From assembly GCF_004135735.1 (NCBI RefSeq), contig NZ_CP012670.1, forward strand, positions 2,356,001 to 2,420,000: a DNA stretch of 64,000 nucleotides. The letters run 5' to 3'. The position numbers and the translations under genes were made by a program. The stretch is from Sorangium cellulosum. Its GTDB lineage: Bacteria; Myxococcota_A; Polyangia; Polyangiales; Polyangiaceae. Under the pieces are notes generated by a model. It had not been told where the DNA came from. It was given only the letters and a program-made list of their open reading frames with translations, and ran no database searches. How positions within the stretch are numbered: the first letter of the stretch is position 1; every line of letters starts with the position of its first letter. Below, one piece after another: positions 7,758-16,971 of the stretch.

Positions 7758-9286
7758 GCGTCGCTCCTCCGGGAGAGCACCGCGGGGCCGAGCCGCGGAT
7801 CGATGAGCACGTAGGCGAGATCGGTGGCGATGACGCCGAGCGCGGCGATGCCGGCGGCGACGATGGAGATCGCCATGAGCCAGCTCACGTCGCGCGCCTG
7901 CACGGCGAGCAGGGTGAGCTCGCCGAGCCCGTGCAGCTCGAAGACGCGCTCGACGACGAAGGCGCCGCCGAGCGCCATCGGCGGCTCCAGCACGGCGAGC
8001 GTCACGACCGGGAGCACGGCGTTGCGCAGCCCGTGGACGACGATGGCGCGCGCCGTGCCAGCGCCGCGCGCCCGCGCGGCCCGGACGAAGTCCTGCGTGA
8101 GGACCGCGACGAGCGCGGCGCGCTGCTGCCGCGTCGGCGCGGCGATCAGGCCGAGCGCGAGGATGCTCGTCGGCAGGAGCAGCGACGCCCCGCCGCCCGA
8201 GAGGAGGACGGCGGCCACGGCCACCACGGCGATCGGGAGGACCGCGAGGGTGAGCACGGCGGCGGCGATCGCGGAGTCGCTCCGCCGGCCGCGCGAGGCC
8301 GCGCTGAGCGCGCCGAGCGGGACGGCCACCGCGTAGGCCAGGGCGATCGCCCCGAACACGAGCGTGAGCGTGATCGGCGCGCGCCGGGCGAGCTCGTCGA
8401 GGACCGGCTCGCCGGTCGCCGCGACGCCGAGCCGGTGGGTGACGGCGCCGAGCGCCCACTTGCCGTAGCGGGTGTCGAGCACCGTCGCCGCGATCCGCGT
8501 CGGGCCGGTGAACACCTCGAAGTCGCTGCGGTACACGTTCCAGAACGACTTCCACCGCGTGACGCACGCGCGCGCCGCCTCGAGATCGTCGCCCGGGCCG
8601 ATCCTGTCGTCGATCTCGGTGACGTGGGCCGCGACGTCGGCGAGGGCGCGCGCGCGCTCGAGCGTCGCCGCGTCGCGCGGCGGCTGGAGCGCGGCGAGCA
8701 CCGGCTGCAGGGCGAAGGTGTCGACCTCGTGCAGCTCGGCGGCGCGCGACGCCGAGCCGTAGCGGACCAGGCGCCGCACCGCGCTGCGGACCGACGCGCT
8801 CCGGAACTCGATGCCCCGATCGTCCCAGAACCGCGCCCAGAAGGCGACCGCGTGCGCCGGGTCCGCGGCCTCCTCGGCCCTCGGCAGGCCCATGCGCGCC
8901 GCGACGGGCGCGAGCGCGAGCGCGACGCGGGTGCGCGGCTCCGGCGCGAACCCGTCGAGCGCCGGCAGGAGGTGCGGCAGCGCGGCGCCGCCGAGGCGCC
9001 TGAGCTCGGCGGCCGCGGCGGCCGCGTCCTCGCCGCCGGCCGCGATGGCCTGCGCGGCCGCGAGCGCGCGCAGGCGCACGTCGCGCGGCTTCATGTTGAG
9101 GAAGCGCGGCAGGTCGAGGAAGCGCTCGCGGCGGAGCCGCGCGAGCTCGGCGCTGGAGAGCGACGTGGCGAGGAGCGGATCGTCCGTGGGATCCGGGACG
9201 AACGAGAGCACGAAGAAGGTGAGCAGCGAGACGCCGAGGAGGGTGGGCAGGGTCCAGAGGAGCCGGCGGAGCGCGTGGCGGAGCAT
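7754..9286 (-). CDS. Peptide-type ABC permease (OppB/DppB-like) with very large first loop
   Basis: 510 residues, against about 310 in most OppB/DppB proteins. The first membrane segment (LLWTLPTLLGVSLLTFFVLSFV, split by family positions) and the C-terminal permease core (TLTLVFGAIALAYAV onward, EAA loop ARARGAGTARAIVVHGLRNA) are normal. Between them, about residues 31-300, is an Ala/Arg-rich mostly helical insertion with HEAT-like pairs of helices (LRRLGGAALPHLLPALDGF). In this family that loop faces the periplasm. It overlaps the downstream permease by four bases, so the two are translationally coupled. Confidence 0.85.
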   Translation of the reverse strand: MLRHALRRLLWTLPTLLGVSLLTFFVLSFVPDPTDDPLLATSLSSAELARLRRERFLDLPRFLNMKPRDVRLRALAAAQAIAAGGEDAAAAAAELRRLGGAALPHLLPALDGFAPEPRTRVALALAPVAARMGLPRAEEAADPAHAVAFWARFWDDRGIEFRSASVRSAVRRLVRYGSASRAAELHEVDTFALQPVLAALQPPRDAATLERARALADVAAHVTEIDDRIGPGDDLEAARACVTRWKSFWNVYRSDFEVFTGPTRIAATVLDTRYGKWALGAVTHRLGVAATGEPVLDELARRAPITLTLVFGAIALAYAVAVPLGALSAASRGRRSDSAIAAAVLTLAVLPIAVVAVAAVLLSGGGASLLLPTSILALGLIAAPTRQQRAALVAVLTQDFVRAARARGAGTARAIVVHGLRNAVLPVVTLAVLEPPMALGGAFVVERVFELHGLGELTLLAVQARDVSWLMAISIVAAGIAALGVIATDLAYVLIDPRLGPAVLSRRSDA

Positions 9287-9301
9287 CTCTCTCGCGCGAG
9301 G

Positions 9302-11005
9302 TCAGCGCAGGATGGCGTCGAGCAGATCGATGCGCATCCCGAACTTGTAGGGGGAGGTCTTGACCACCTCCGTCTTCTGGCCAGCGATCGTCTCGTCGTT
9401 CTCCTCGAGGTAGCTGCCCGCGTTGATGCCGATGACCTTGCCCTGACCGTTGAAGATGGGGCTCCCGCTCATGCCGCTCGTGCTGCGGGCGTCGTGCTGG
9501 ATCAGCCAGGACTCCGCCACGGCCGCGGGCCGGCCGTTCGCGGCCGTGATCCGTCCGACGTTGGCGGCCAGGAAGGTGGCGACCGGGTTCGAGGCGTCCG
9601 TGAGCCGCTCCGGGAAGCCGATCAGGTACACGTCGTCGCCCGCGCCGGCCGCGGCGAGCTCCTCGCGGCCCGCGAGCGAGAGCACGGCGGCGGCGCGCCC
9701 GGAGATCGACACGACGCCGACGTCGGGGGTGAGCTGGTCCGCGCTGTCGCGGTACTGCGGGTGCGTCCGCATGCTGGTCACGGCGAAGCTTATCTGGCCC
9801 CGGCCCTCGTTCTCGAGCGCCACGATCGTGCCGCCGCGGCGCCGGGCGGCGGAGATGCAGTGCGCGTTCGTCGCGAGCACCGAGGGCCGCACCGCGAAGG
9901 CCGTGCAGAACCCCTCGCGCCCGGACGCGAGCATGAAGATCCCCTTTCTGGATCGGTCGTGGAGGTTGCGCCCGAAGTTGGCGTTCGAGGGGTGGAGCGT
10001 CCCGAGGCGCTGCTCGATCTCCTTGCGCCGCGGATCCTCCGGCGGGAGGCGCGCGAGCTCCGCCCGGAGCCGGCTGATCTCGTCGTGGGAGGCGCGGTTG
10101 TAGAGGATCAGCCCGGCGAGGCTCGCGAGCGCGACCACGAGCAGCGAGGCGAGGAGGTAGGTGGTGCGGCGCTGCCCGGCCGTCGCGGCGTGCACCTCCC
10201 TGTGGAGCATGGCGTTGAGCTCGACGGTGCCGCGCGGCCTCGCGCGCCCGGTGGCCGCCGCGACGGCCGACGAGATCATCATCGCGATCGTCCGCTCGCC
10301 GACGCGGCGCGCGCCGGCCGGCGGCGCGAGCGCGGCGGGGCCGGGGTGGGCCGGGGCGGGCGCGGGGTAGCCGGCCGGCGCAGGGAACGCCGCGGCGGGC
10401 GCGGGGTAGCCCGCGGCGGGCGCGGGGTGACCTGCGGCGGGCGCGGGGTGACCTGCGGCGGGCGCGGGGTGACCTGCGGCGGGCGCGGGGTAGCCCGCGG
10501 CAGGCGCGGGATAGCCGGCGGCGGGCGCGGGATAGCCGGCGGCGGGCGCGGGGTAGCCCGCGGCAGGCGCGGGATAGCCGGCGGCGGGCGCGGGGTAGCC
10601 TGCTGAGGGCGCGGGGTAGACCGCCGCCGGGGCCGCGTGGCCTCTCGCGGGCCCGGGGGGCGGTGGCGCCGCGTGCGCGTGCGACGGACCGGGCGCGCGG
10701 TGCGCGACGAGCTCGATGCGCACCCGCGGCCCCTTCGCGCCGAACGTGACCTCGTCGCCCGACGCGAGCGGATGACGCTTGATCCGCTGCCCGCCGACGA
10801 ACGTCCCGTTGCGGCTGTCGAGGTCGTAGAGCACCCAGCCCGCGGCCTCGAGGCGCGCCTCGGCGTGGTGGCTGCTCGCGTCGCGGTCGTGGTTCGGATC
10901 GAACACGACGTCGTTGTCGGGCGCCCGACCGAAGCGCACCACGCGCCTGTCGTGGAGCGCCACGGCGCCCGCGTTGCGCCCGAAGGTGTGCACGACACGC
11001 AGCAT
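9302..11005 (-). CDS. FHA-domain transmembrane trypsin-like serine protease
   Basis: About 567 residues. Domains in order: FHA (residues about 20-100: GRAPDNDVVF, SSHHAEARL, LDSRNGTFV), a linker of YPAPAAG repeats (about 130-220), one membrane segment (YLLASLLVVALASLAGLIL), and a chymotrypsin-fold protease with His in LATNAHC, Asp in PDVGVVSI and Ser in SGMSGSPIF. The FHA side should be cytoplasmic and bind phosphothreonine; the protease should be outside the inner membrane. Start ATG at 11005 overlaps the upstream stop; GTG at 11008 is an alternative. It is the last gene of the 16048-9302 operon. Confidence 0.88.
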   Translation of the reverse strand: MLRVVHTFGRNAGAVALHDRRVVRFGRAPDNDVVFDPNHDRDASSHHAEARLEAAGWVLYDLDSRNGTFVGGQRIKRHPLASGDEVTFGAKGPRVRIELVAHRAPGPSHAHAAPPPPGPARGHAAPAAVYPAPSAGYPAPAAGYPAPAAGYPAPAAGYPAPAAGYPAPAAGYPAPAAGHPAPAAGHPAPAAGHPAPAAGYPAPAAAFPAPAGYPAPAPAHPGPAALAPPAGARRVGERTIAMMISSAVAAATGRARPRGTVELNAMLHREVHAATAGQRRTTYLLASLLVVALASLAGLILYNRASHDEISRLRAELARLPPEDPRRKEIEQRLGTLHPSNANFGRNLHDRSRKGIFMLASGREGFCTAFAVRPSVLATNAHCISAARRRGGTIVALENEGRGQISFAVTSMRTHPQYRDSADQLTPDVGVVSISGRAAAVLSLAGREELAAAGAGDDVYLIGFPERLTDASNPVATFLAANVGRITAANGRPAAVAESWLIQHDARSTSGMSGSPIFNGQGKVIGINAGSYLEENDETIAGQKTEVVKTSPYKFGMRIDLLDAILR

Positions 11006-12099
11006 CACGGCGCGGGGACCCCCTGCAGCAGATCGATCCGCATCCCGATCCGGAAAGGCGAGCTCTGCGTCACCGTCGCCTTGCGCCCGCCGATCGTGAC
11101 GTCGGCCTCGTCGTCGATGTGCGCGGCGTGGATGCCGATCACGTGCCCGTACTGGTTGAAGATGGGGCTCCCGCTGTTGCCGCCGCGCGTGACCGCGTCG
11201 TGCTGGATGAGGACGGCGCGGTCCGGGGTCGCCGCCTCGCCGTCGAGGCCGGTCATGCGCCCGATGCGGCCCTCCAGGAACGTCGCCGAGGGGCTCAGCG
11301 GATCCATCAGGCGACCGGGGAAGCCGATGACATAGGCGTCGTCGCCCGGCCCGATGGCCCGCAGCTCGGCGTCGTTCGCGAGCGTCACCGTGTGCGGCGC
11401 CGCGCCGTCGATGCGGAGCAGCGCGACGTCCGGCGAGCCGGCGCCCCTGGCGTCGGGCGCATACCCGGGGTGGGGCGACATCGCGACGATGCGGAACCGC
11501 GTCCTCCCCATCGAGTCGTTCAGCGTCACGATCGGGGTGCCGCCGAGCGCGCGGCAGTCGCGGACGCAGTGGGCGTTCGTGGCGAGCAGGTCGGGCGCGA
11601 CGGCGAACGCCGAGCAGCAGCCGCCGATGCGGTCCTCGAGCTTGTACCCCATCACGTAGAGCGCGCGCCGGTTCTGCTCGAAGATGGCGCGGCCCGAGAG
11701 CACCTGCTCCGGGATCTGGCCCGACGGGCGCGCCGCGGGCGCGCGCCCGAGGCCGACCTCGCGCGCGAGCGCGTCCGCCGCGACGCGCGACCGGTAAGCG
11801 GCCACGCCGGCCACCGCCACGGCGGCGAGCGCCGCGGCGACGCCCGCCCCGAGGAGCAGGTTGTGGCGCGCCACCTTGCGCCGCGCCTCGTCCGCCTTCG
11901 CGCGAACGAGCGCGACCGCCTTCTCGTCGCGCCGCATCGCCTGCACGACGGCATCGCGGACGATGCGCTGCGCGGTCTCGACGTCGACGCGCCCGTCCGC
12001 GCCCGGGCCGCGCCGCGGCGACCCCCCCTGCTCGACGGCCGGAGCGTGCCGGCCACGCTTGTCGTTGCTGCGCAGCATGACGATCGGAGGCGCGCGCAT
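11005..12099 (-). CDS. Membrane-anchored trypsin-like serine protease
   Basis: 364 residues from ATG at 12099; ATG at 12078 is an alternative. After a short charged cytoplasmic segment comes a membrane anchor (LLLGAGVAAALAAVAVAGV), then a protease domain with a full triad: LATNAHCVRD (His), SPDVALLRID (Asp), GGNSGSPIF (Ser). The protease halves of this and the next protein are clearly related (PSATFLEGRIGRMTG against PVATFLAANVGRITA), suggesting duplication; this copy lacks the FHA domain. Fourteen nt separate it from the PP2C gene upstream. Confidence 0.87.
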   Translation of the reverse strand: MRAPPIVMLRSNDKRGRHAPAVEQGGSPRRGPGADGRVDVETAQRIVRDAVVQAMRRDEKAVALVRAKADEARRKVARHNLLLGAGVAAALAAVAVAGVAAYRSRVAADALAREVGLGRAPAARPSGQIPEQVLSGRAIFEQNRRALYVMGYKLEDRIGGCCSAFAVAPDLLATNAHCVRDCRALGGTPIVTLNDSMGRTRFRIVAMSPHPGYAPDARGAGSPDVALLRIDGAAPHTVTLANDAELRAIGPGDDAYVIGFPGRLMDPLSPSATFLEGRIGRMTGLDGEAATPDRAVLIQHDAVTRGGNSGSPIFNQYGHVIGIHAAHIDDEADVTIGGRKATVTQSSPFRIGMRIDLLQGVPAP

Positions 12100-12113
12100 C
12101 CGCCGCGCGCGCC

Positions 12114-13952
12114 CTAACGAAGCAGGTAGTAGCCGGCGATCGTGACGCAGGCGACGGCGCTCGCGATCATCAGGATCACCAGCCACTGCGGCGCGCCGTC
12201 GGTCGGGATGAGGATCGGCTCGTCCCCATGATGGACGGGCGCCCTCGCGGCGCGATCGTCCCTGGCCTCCTCCGGCGACAGCGCCGAGAATACGCGGTCG
12301 TACTCCTCGCCGTCCTCGTCCATCTCGGGGTCCGCGTGGCTCAGCCACGACTTCGGCGAGGGGGGGCGCTGCGAGATCTTCTTCTCGTCGAGCTCCTTCA
12401 CCCGCCGCGCCGGCTCCGACGCGACCGCGCTCTGCGCGAGGAGGTGCTCGGGGAGCTGGTACTTCTGGTAGCGGAGCTCCTCGATGTCCTCGAGCTCCGG
12501 CAGCGCGAGCCCCTCGCCGTCGAACTTCGCGACCACCACCGTGATGTTGTCGTGGCCGCCCGCCTGGTTGGCGCGATCCGTCAGCACCTTGCAGGCCTCG
12601 ATCGGATCGTCGACGGTCCGCAGCACCTCGCGGATCTCCTCGTTGCGCACCATGCCCGAGAGCCCGTCGGAGCAGAGCATCAGCGTGTCGCCCCGCCGGA
12701 GGTGCACGTAGGTGAGGTCGACCTGCACCGAGTCGGCCGTGCCGAGCGCCTGGAGGATGATGTTGTTGTGCTCGAAGGTCTCGGCCTCCTCCTCCGTGAG
12801 CTGGCCGGCCTCGATGAGCTGGTTCACGAGCGACTGATCGCGCGTCACCTGCACGAGCCTGTCGCCGCGCAGGATGTACGCGCGGCTGTCGCCGACCTGG
12901 CCGAGGAACAGGTGATCGTCCATGAGCGCGGCGATGGTCGACGTGGTCCCCATCCCGCGCCGGGTCCGATCGAGCTTCGCCTCGCTGAAGATCCGGAGGC
13001 CGGCCGCCTCGATCGCCTGCACCAGCCGCGCCGCGAGCTCGTCGTGGTCCTCCGGCGGGCCGCCGGTGCTCATCCGCTGGTAGATGATGTCGACCGCGAG
13101 CTGGCTCGCGACCTCGCCGGCCGCGGCGCCGCCCATGCCGTCGCACACGCCGAGCAGCGCGCCCCGCTCGCCGATGACCTGGTAGCGGTCCATCTCCATC
13201 AGGCCGCGGCTCGCCTTCGTGAGGTCCGCGACGATGAAGTTGTCCTCGTTGTGCTCGCGCACCTGACCCACGTCGGTCCTGCCGAAGAGCCGCAGGATGA
13301 CCTTGGGGCGACGCGGCGCGTCCGGCGCGGCGGCCTGGCTGTCCATGTCCTCGCCTCGCGGCGCGCCCTCCGCGGGCTCGTCGCCCGCATGCGCCTCGCC
13401 CGAGAGCCCGTCGGTGAAGGCGCGCCCGGCCGAGCCGTGGTTGTGAACGACCTCTGCGACAGGGGTCTCGTCGAGCGCGCCGTCGCCGTGGGAACCAAGC
13501 CTCGCCGGCGCGGTGATGGTGACCGCTGGCGCATCGGGGGTCGCCGCGTTCGCGAGGTCGTCCGTCCTCGCTGCGCTCGCGTCCGGGTCGTCGTCGCGCG
13601 ATCCGCTCGCGGTGAGCCGCACCCGCGGGGGCGGAGGGAGCTTCCTCGCGACCCGGTCGGGGCTCTGGGCGCCGGGCGCCTTCGCGGGCTTCACGGCCGC
13701 GCCGGCCTTCTGCTCGCGCGCGGCGTTCGCGGCGGGACGCGTCTTGGGCGGCGGGGATGGCTTCCAGTTCACGGACTTGCCTGCTTCCACTGATCCCGCC
13801 CTGCCGGCCTCGAGCGACGCGGCGCCGTGCGGGGAATCACCAAGGGCCTTGCCCGCCTTGCCGCTCGAGTCGGTCCCCACCGACGCCGCGCTCGAGAGCC
13901 CATCGACTTCCAGCGCCTCGGTGGGCGTTTCGCGAACGGTCGGGTCGCTCAT
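12114..13952 (-). CDS. PP2C-type Ser/Thr phosphatase with C-terminal membrane anchor
   Basis: 612 residues. The first 220 are low-complexity and Ala/Pro/Asp-rich. The phosphatase domain (about 220-475) has all metal-binding motifs: GQVREHNEDNF, GVCDGMGGAAAGE, QVGDSRAYILR, MLCSDGLSGM and GGHDNITVVV. The last 23 residues (LVILMIASAVACVTIAGYYL) form a tail anchor, so catalysis is cytoplasmic. PP2C enzymes reverse Hanks-type Ser/Thr kinase phosphorylation. ATG at 13952 overlaps the upstream FHA gene stop by four bases. No kinase is in this operon; one lies at 33527-35257. Confidence 0.92.
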   Translation of the reverse strand: MSDPTVRETPTEALEVDGLSSAASVGTDSSGKAGKALGDSPHGAASLEAGRAGSVEAGKSVNWKPSPPPKTRPAANAAREQKAGAAVKPAKAPGAQSPDRVARKLPPPPRVRLTASGSRDDDPDASAARTDDLANAATPDAPAVTITAPARLGSHGDGALDETPVAEVVHNHGSAGRAFTDGLSGEAHAGDEPAEGAPRGEDMDSQAAAPDAPRRPKVILRLFGRTDVGQVREHNEDNFIVADLTKASRGLMEMDRYQVIGERGALLGVCDGMGGAAAGEVASQLAVDIIYQRMSTGGPPEDHDELAARLVQAIEAAGLRIFSEAKLDRTRRGMGTTSTIAALMDDHLFLGQVGDSRAYILRGDRLVQVTRDQSLVNQLIEAGQLTEEEAETFEHNNIILQALGTADSVQVDLTYVHLRRGDTLMLCSDGLSGMVRNEEIREVLRTVDDPIEACKVLTDRANQAGGHDNITVVVAKFDGEGLALPELEDIEELRYQKYQLPEHLLAQSAVASEPARRVKELDEKKISQRPPSPKSWLSHADPEMDEDGEEYDRVFSALSPEEARDDRAARAPVHHGDEPILIPTDGAPQWLVILMIASAVACVTIAGYYLLR

Positions 13953-16048
13953 CGGGAAAGATCCACACGGAACAGATGCTGCCCGATGCGCACGTAATCG
14001 CGATCCAGGAGTGGGACGTCCTCGCGGATGGCGACGTACGTGCCGTTCGACGAGTCCAGGTCCGCGAGCGTGAACTCCCCCGTCGCCGGGTTCCTCCGGA
14101 TGGCGGCGTGGCGTCGCGAGAGGAACGGATCGGCCGTGAACACGATGTCTCCCGTTTCCCGTCCGATCACCGTCTCGTCCCGGTAGAGGTGGTACACGTC
14201 CCGCGTCACGCCCTCCACCGTCTTCTGGCAGAGCCGCGCCCGCCGGTGGATGGCGGGCGAGCCAAACAGCAACGTTCCATGCTGGATCGCATGGCCGAGG
14301 CCTCGCTCCCCGTCGCTCACGGTCTGAAACTGTAACACCTCGAGCCCCAGGAGGAGCAAGTCGCCATCTCGAAGGGCGTGCGTCTTCCGGATGCGCAGGT
14401 AGATGCGGTTGATGCTGCCCAGGTCCCGGAGAACCCAGGTCCCGTTCCGCGGAATGAGCCGGGCGTGACGCGGAGAGACGTACAGGTCGTCCTCGAGGAG
14501 GATGTCCCCCTCGCTGCGCCCGATGTCGACCTGCGGGCCGTCGAGCGGAAAGCTCTTTCCCTCGGTCCCGTCTTCGACGATCACGATGAGCTTGCCCACG
14601 GGGGCCGGGATCGGCCGCGTGTCGCTCGGGGTCCAGGCGGGCGGCCGCGCCGAGTGGGACGCCCGCAGCGGAGCGAGCTGGAGCGGCGAGGGCGGCGGGG
14701 CGCCGCCGGAGTCGGCGGATCTCGGCCCGGCGGCCTCGGCCTGCAGCGGCCGCGGCGGGGTGGGCGCGACCTCCGGGGCGAGCGCGGGCGCGGGCTGTGG
14801 GCGCTCGGGGGCCACCCTGGAGGGGCGCTCGGGGGCCGCGTGCTCGCCGTCGAGGGGGGCCCCGCAGAACTTGCAGAACCGCGTGCCCGAAAGGCACTGG
14901 CCGTGGCAGCGCGCGCACGTGACCGGCGGGACGGGCGCCTTGCGCGACGACGCGATGTCGAGCACCGGCGCGCCGACGATCTTGTCGGGGGGGCTCCCGC
15001 TGGCCGGAGGGGGGACCCACGGCGGCGGCTGGGCGACCGGCGGCAGCGGGGGACGGGCCTCCTTGTCCGGCGCCGGGCCGGCGCCCTGCTGCTGCGCGTC
15101 CCCGCCCTCCGCGCGGCCGTCGCGCGGCGGCGGCCCGGCCTCTGTCTGCGTGAGCTGCGTGAGCGACGCGCCGCACGTCACGCAGAAGCGGTAGCCGGGA
15201 GGGTTCGAGGCGTCGCAGGTGGCGCAGGGGAGCGCGCGTTGCGCGTCGGTGGACACGGGCGGCGGCGGCGCGGACGGCTGCATCGGCGCGGGCGGCTGCA
15301 TCGGCGCGGGCGGCTGCATCGGCGCGAACGGCTGCGTCGGCGTGGGCGGCTGCATCGGCGCGAACGGCTGCGTCGGCGTGGGCGGCTGCGTCGACGCGGG
15401 TGGCGGCGCGAACGGCTGCGTCGGCACGGGCGGCTGCGTCTGCACAGGCGGCGGCGCGACCGGCTGCGCCGGCACAGGCGGCTGCGTCTGCACAGGCGGC
15501 GGCGCGACCGGCTGCGCCGGCACAGGCGGCTGCGTCTGCACAGGCGGCTGCGTCTGCACAGGCGGCGGCGCGACCGGCTGCGCCGGCACAGGCGGCTGCG
15601 CCGGCGCGGGCATGTCGATCCGGTCCGCGAGGCTCGACCCACGCACGGCCGGCGCCATCTGGATCGCAGCGTCCAGGGCACCGGGCGGCGGCGCCGCGAC
15701 GCCATCGCGCGCGGGACGGGAGCTCGCCTCCGATCGGCCGTGCACCGCCGGCATGGCGGGCTCCGTCCTCGCCGAGCTGATCGGGCTGAACGAGAACACC
15801 GGCGCCTCCGGGCGGAGCCGCCCCGGGGCGTTGCGGGACCCCGACGCCCTGGCGGACGGGCGGCCGTCGGTCGTCGGCGGCGCCTCGGCCGGCGCGGGCG
15901 CTTTCAGCTCCGCGATCGACACCCGGGGCAAGCCGCTCGGCGGCGTCGGTGGAGCGACGCGCGCCTCCCGCGCCTTGAGCCGTCGGCCGCAATCCTGACA
16001 GAACGTCAGATCGTCGGCGTTGTCGCGACCGCACACATCGCAGATCAC
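13949..16048 (-). CDS. Zinc-ribbon protein with two FHA domains
   Basis: 699 residues from GTG at 16048. There are three CxxC...CxxC zinc ribbons: Cys 3/6/17/20, about 275-295 (CATCDASNPPGYRFC) and about 376-396 (CARCHGQCLSGTRFC). A Pro/Gln/Val repeat region (about 146-270) separates the first two. Two FHA domains close the protein: about 485-570 (VDIGRSEGD, VSPRHARLI, LGSINRIYL) and about 595-690 (VIGRETGDI, LSRRHAAIR, LDSSNGTYV). FHA modules bind phosphothreonine, so it may be a scaffold for kinase targets. It is the first gene of the operon. Confidence 0.9.
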   Translation of the reverse strand: MICDVCGRDNADDLTFCQDCGRRLKAREARVAPPTPPSGLPRVSIAELKAPAPAEAPPTTDGRPSARASGSRNAPGRLRPEAPVFSFSPISSARTEPAMPAVHGRSEASSRPARDGVAAPPPGALDAAIQMAPAVRGSSLADRIDMPAPAQPPVPAQPVAPPPVQTQPPVQTQPPVPAQPVAPPPVQTQPPVPAQPVAPPPVQTQPPVPTQPFAPPPASTQPPTPTQPFAPMQPPTPTQPFAPMQPPAPMQPPAPMQPSAPPPPVSTDAQRALPCATCDASNPPGYRFCVTCGASLTQLTQTEAGPPPRDGRAEGGDAQQQGAGPAPDKEARPPLPPVAQPPPWVPPPASGSPPDKIVGAPVLDIASSRKAPVPPVTCARCHGQCLSGTRFCKFCGAPLDGEHAAPERPSRVAPERPQPAPALAPEVAPTPPRPLQAEAAGPRSADSGGAPPPSPLQLAPLRASHSARPPAWTPSDTRPIPAPVGKLIVIVEDGTEGKSFPLDGPQVDIGRSEGDILLEDDLYVSPRHARLIPRNGTWVLRDLGSINRIYLRIRKTHALRDGDLLLLGLEVLQFQTVSDGERGLGHAIQHGTLLFGSPAIHRRARLCQKTVEGVTRDVYHLYRDETVIGRETGDIVFTADPFLSRRHAAIRRNPATGEFTLADLDSSNGTYVAIREDVPLLDRDYVRIGQHLFRVDLSR
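15260..15612. repeat. Proline-rich tandem repeats inside the zinc-ribbon/FHA gene
   Basis: Alternating units such as GGCGGCTGCGTCTGCACA and GGCGCGACCGGCTGCGCC on the plus strand encode QPPVQT / QPVAPP repeats on the minus strand. They keep frame throughout. Confidence 0.8.
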
Positions 16049-16122
16049 GCTGCCGAGGGGACCGCGGAGCGACGGTCGAGTCAAGTAGCCGGTGCGTTCT
16101 CTCGAGCGGACAGGGGAGGCGC

Positions 16123-16971
16123 TCAGCGTCGCCCGAGCTCCGTGCGCACCTCGAGCAGGAACTCGAAGCCGACGAACTGCGCGATGGCGGTCTCCCGCTC
16201 GTGGTGCGCCGTGTCCCTCCAGCCCGCCAGCAGCACCGGCCGGTAGACGCAGCTGACCCCGATCACCGCGCGGCGTGAGACCTCCAGCTCGATCCCGACG
16301 CCGGCGAAGATGAGCGCGCCGCCGGTCTCGACGCCCCACTCGTTGCCGTAGACGACGCCGCCGACGCCGGCGGAAAAATACGGGGCCGCGCGGTAGCCGG
16401 TGTCGGGCAGGTACCTCATCTCGGCCCGTAGCTGCTGGAAGATCCCGAGCCGGTAGAGGTTGCTCGAGTCCATCTTGGTGAACTGGTACGCCCCGCCGAA
16501 GTACCAGGGGCCCGGCGAGCGGTAGCCGCCGCGGACCGAGAGCCCGCCTCCGCTGCCCAGGATGCACGGCACGAAGCGACCCGGCTGCTCCCTGCAGGTG
16601 GCGCCCGGGTCGAGGCTGATCTCCGCCGCGAGCGCAACCCCGTACTGCGCGTACTCGACGTGCAGCGGCGGGGGCCGGGTGGCGATCTCGACGCGGGGCA
16701 CGACCAGAGGCGGCGGCTCCGCGGCGGTCGCGCCCCCTCGCGCCTCCGTGGCGGCGCCCGCGGCGGGCGAGGCGAGGGCGCCCCCGGTCGCCGCGCCCGC
16801 TTCGGCCCGGGCGTCGACGGGAGCGCTCGACGCGTCGGGGCTCGACGCGTCGGGAGAGAGGGCGCCCTGGATCCGGTCCGCCGGCGGCGCGGACGAGGCT
16901 GTCGGGGACAGCAGCGCGATGGCCACGGTCATCGCGGCCGGGAGCGCGCCGGGCGGAGGTCGTAAACGCAC
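16123..16971 (-). CDS. Putative secreted outer-membrane beta-barrel protein
   Basis: 282 residues from GTG at 16971. A signal-peptide-like start (LPAAMTVAIALLSPTASSA) is followed by an Ala/Ser/Asp/Pro-rich spacer to about residue 85. The rest has alternating aromatic/polar beta-strand patterns typical of small barrels (GGLSVRGGYRSPGPWYFGG, APYFSAGVGGVVYGNEWG). Two Cys (CREQPGRFVPC) could form a disulfide. The family is not recognised; similar Sorangium outer-membrane-type proteins are common. It lies 74 nt upstream of the FHA operon on the same strand and may share its promoter. Confidence 0.6.
   Translation of the reverse strand: MRLRPPPGALPAAMTVAIALLSPTASSAPPADRIQGALSPDASSPDASSAPVDARAEAGAATGGALASPAAGAATEARGGATAAEPPPLVVPRVEIATRPPPLHVEYAQYGVALAAEISLDPGATCREQPGRFVPCILGSGGGLSVRGGYRSPGPWYFGGAYQFTKMDSSNLYRLGIFQQLRAEMRYLPDTGYRAAPYFSAGVGGVVYGNEWGVETGGALIFAGVGIELEVSRRAVIGVSCVYRPVLLAGWRDTAHHERETAIAQFVGFEFLLEVRTELGRR

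Noticed and set aside
7931..10606. Long plus-strand open frame opposite the permease and FHA-protease genes
   Set aside because: Its composition (Arg/Glu/Gly/Ala) and lack of motifs mark it as an antisense shadow; the minus-strand frames carry full domains.
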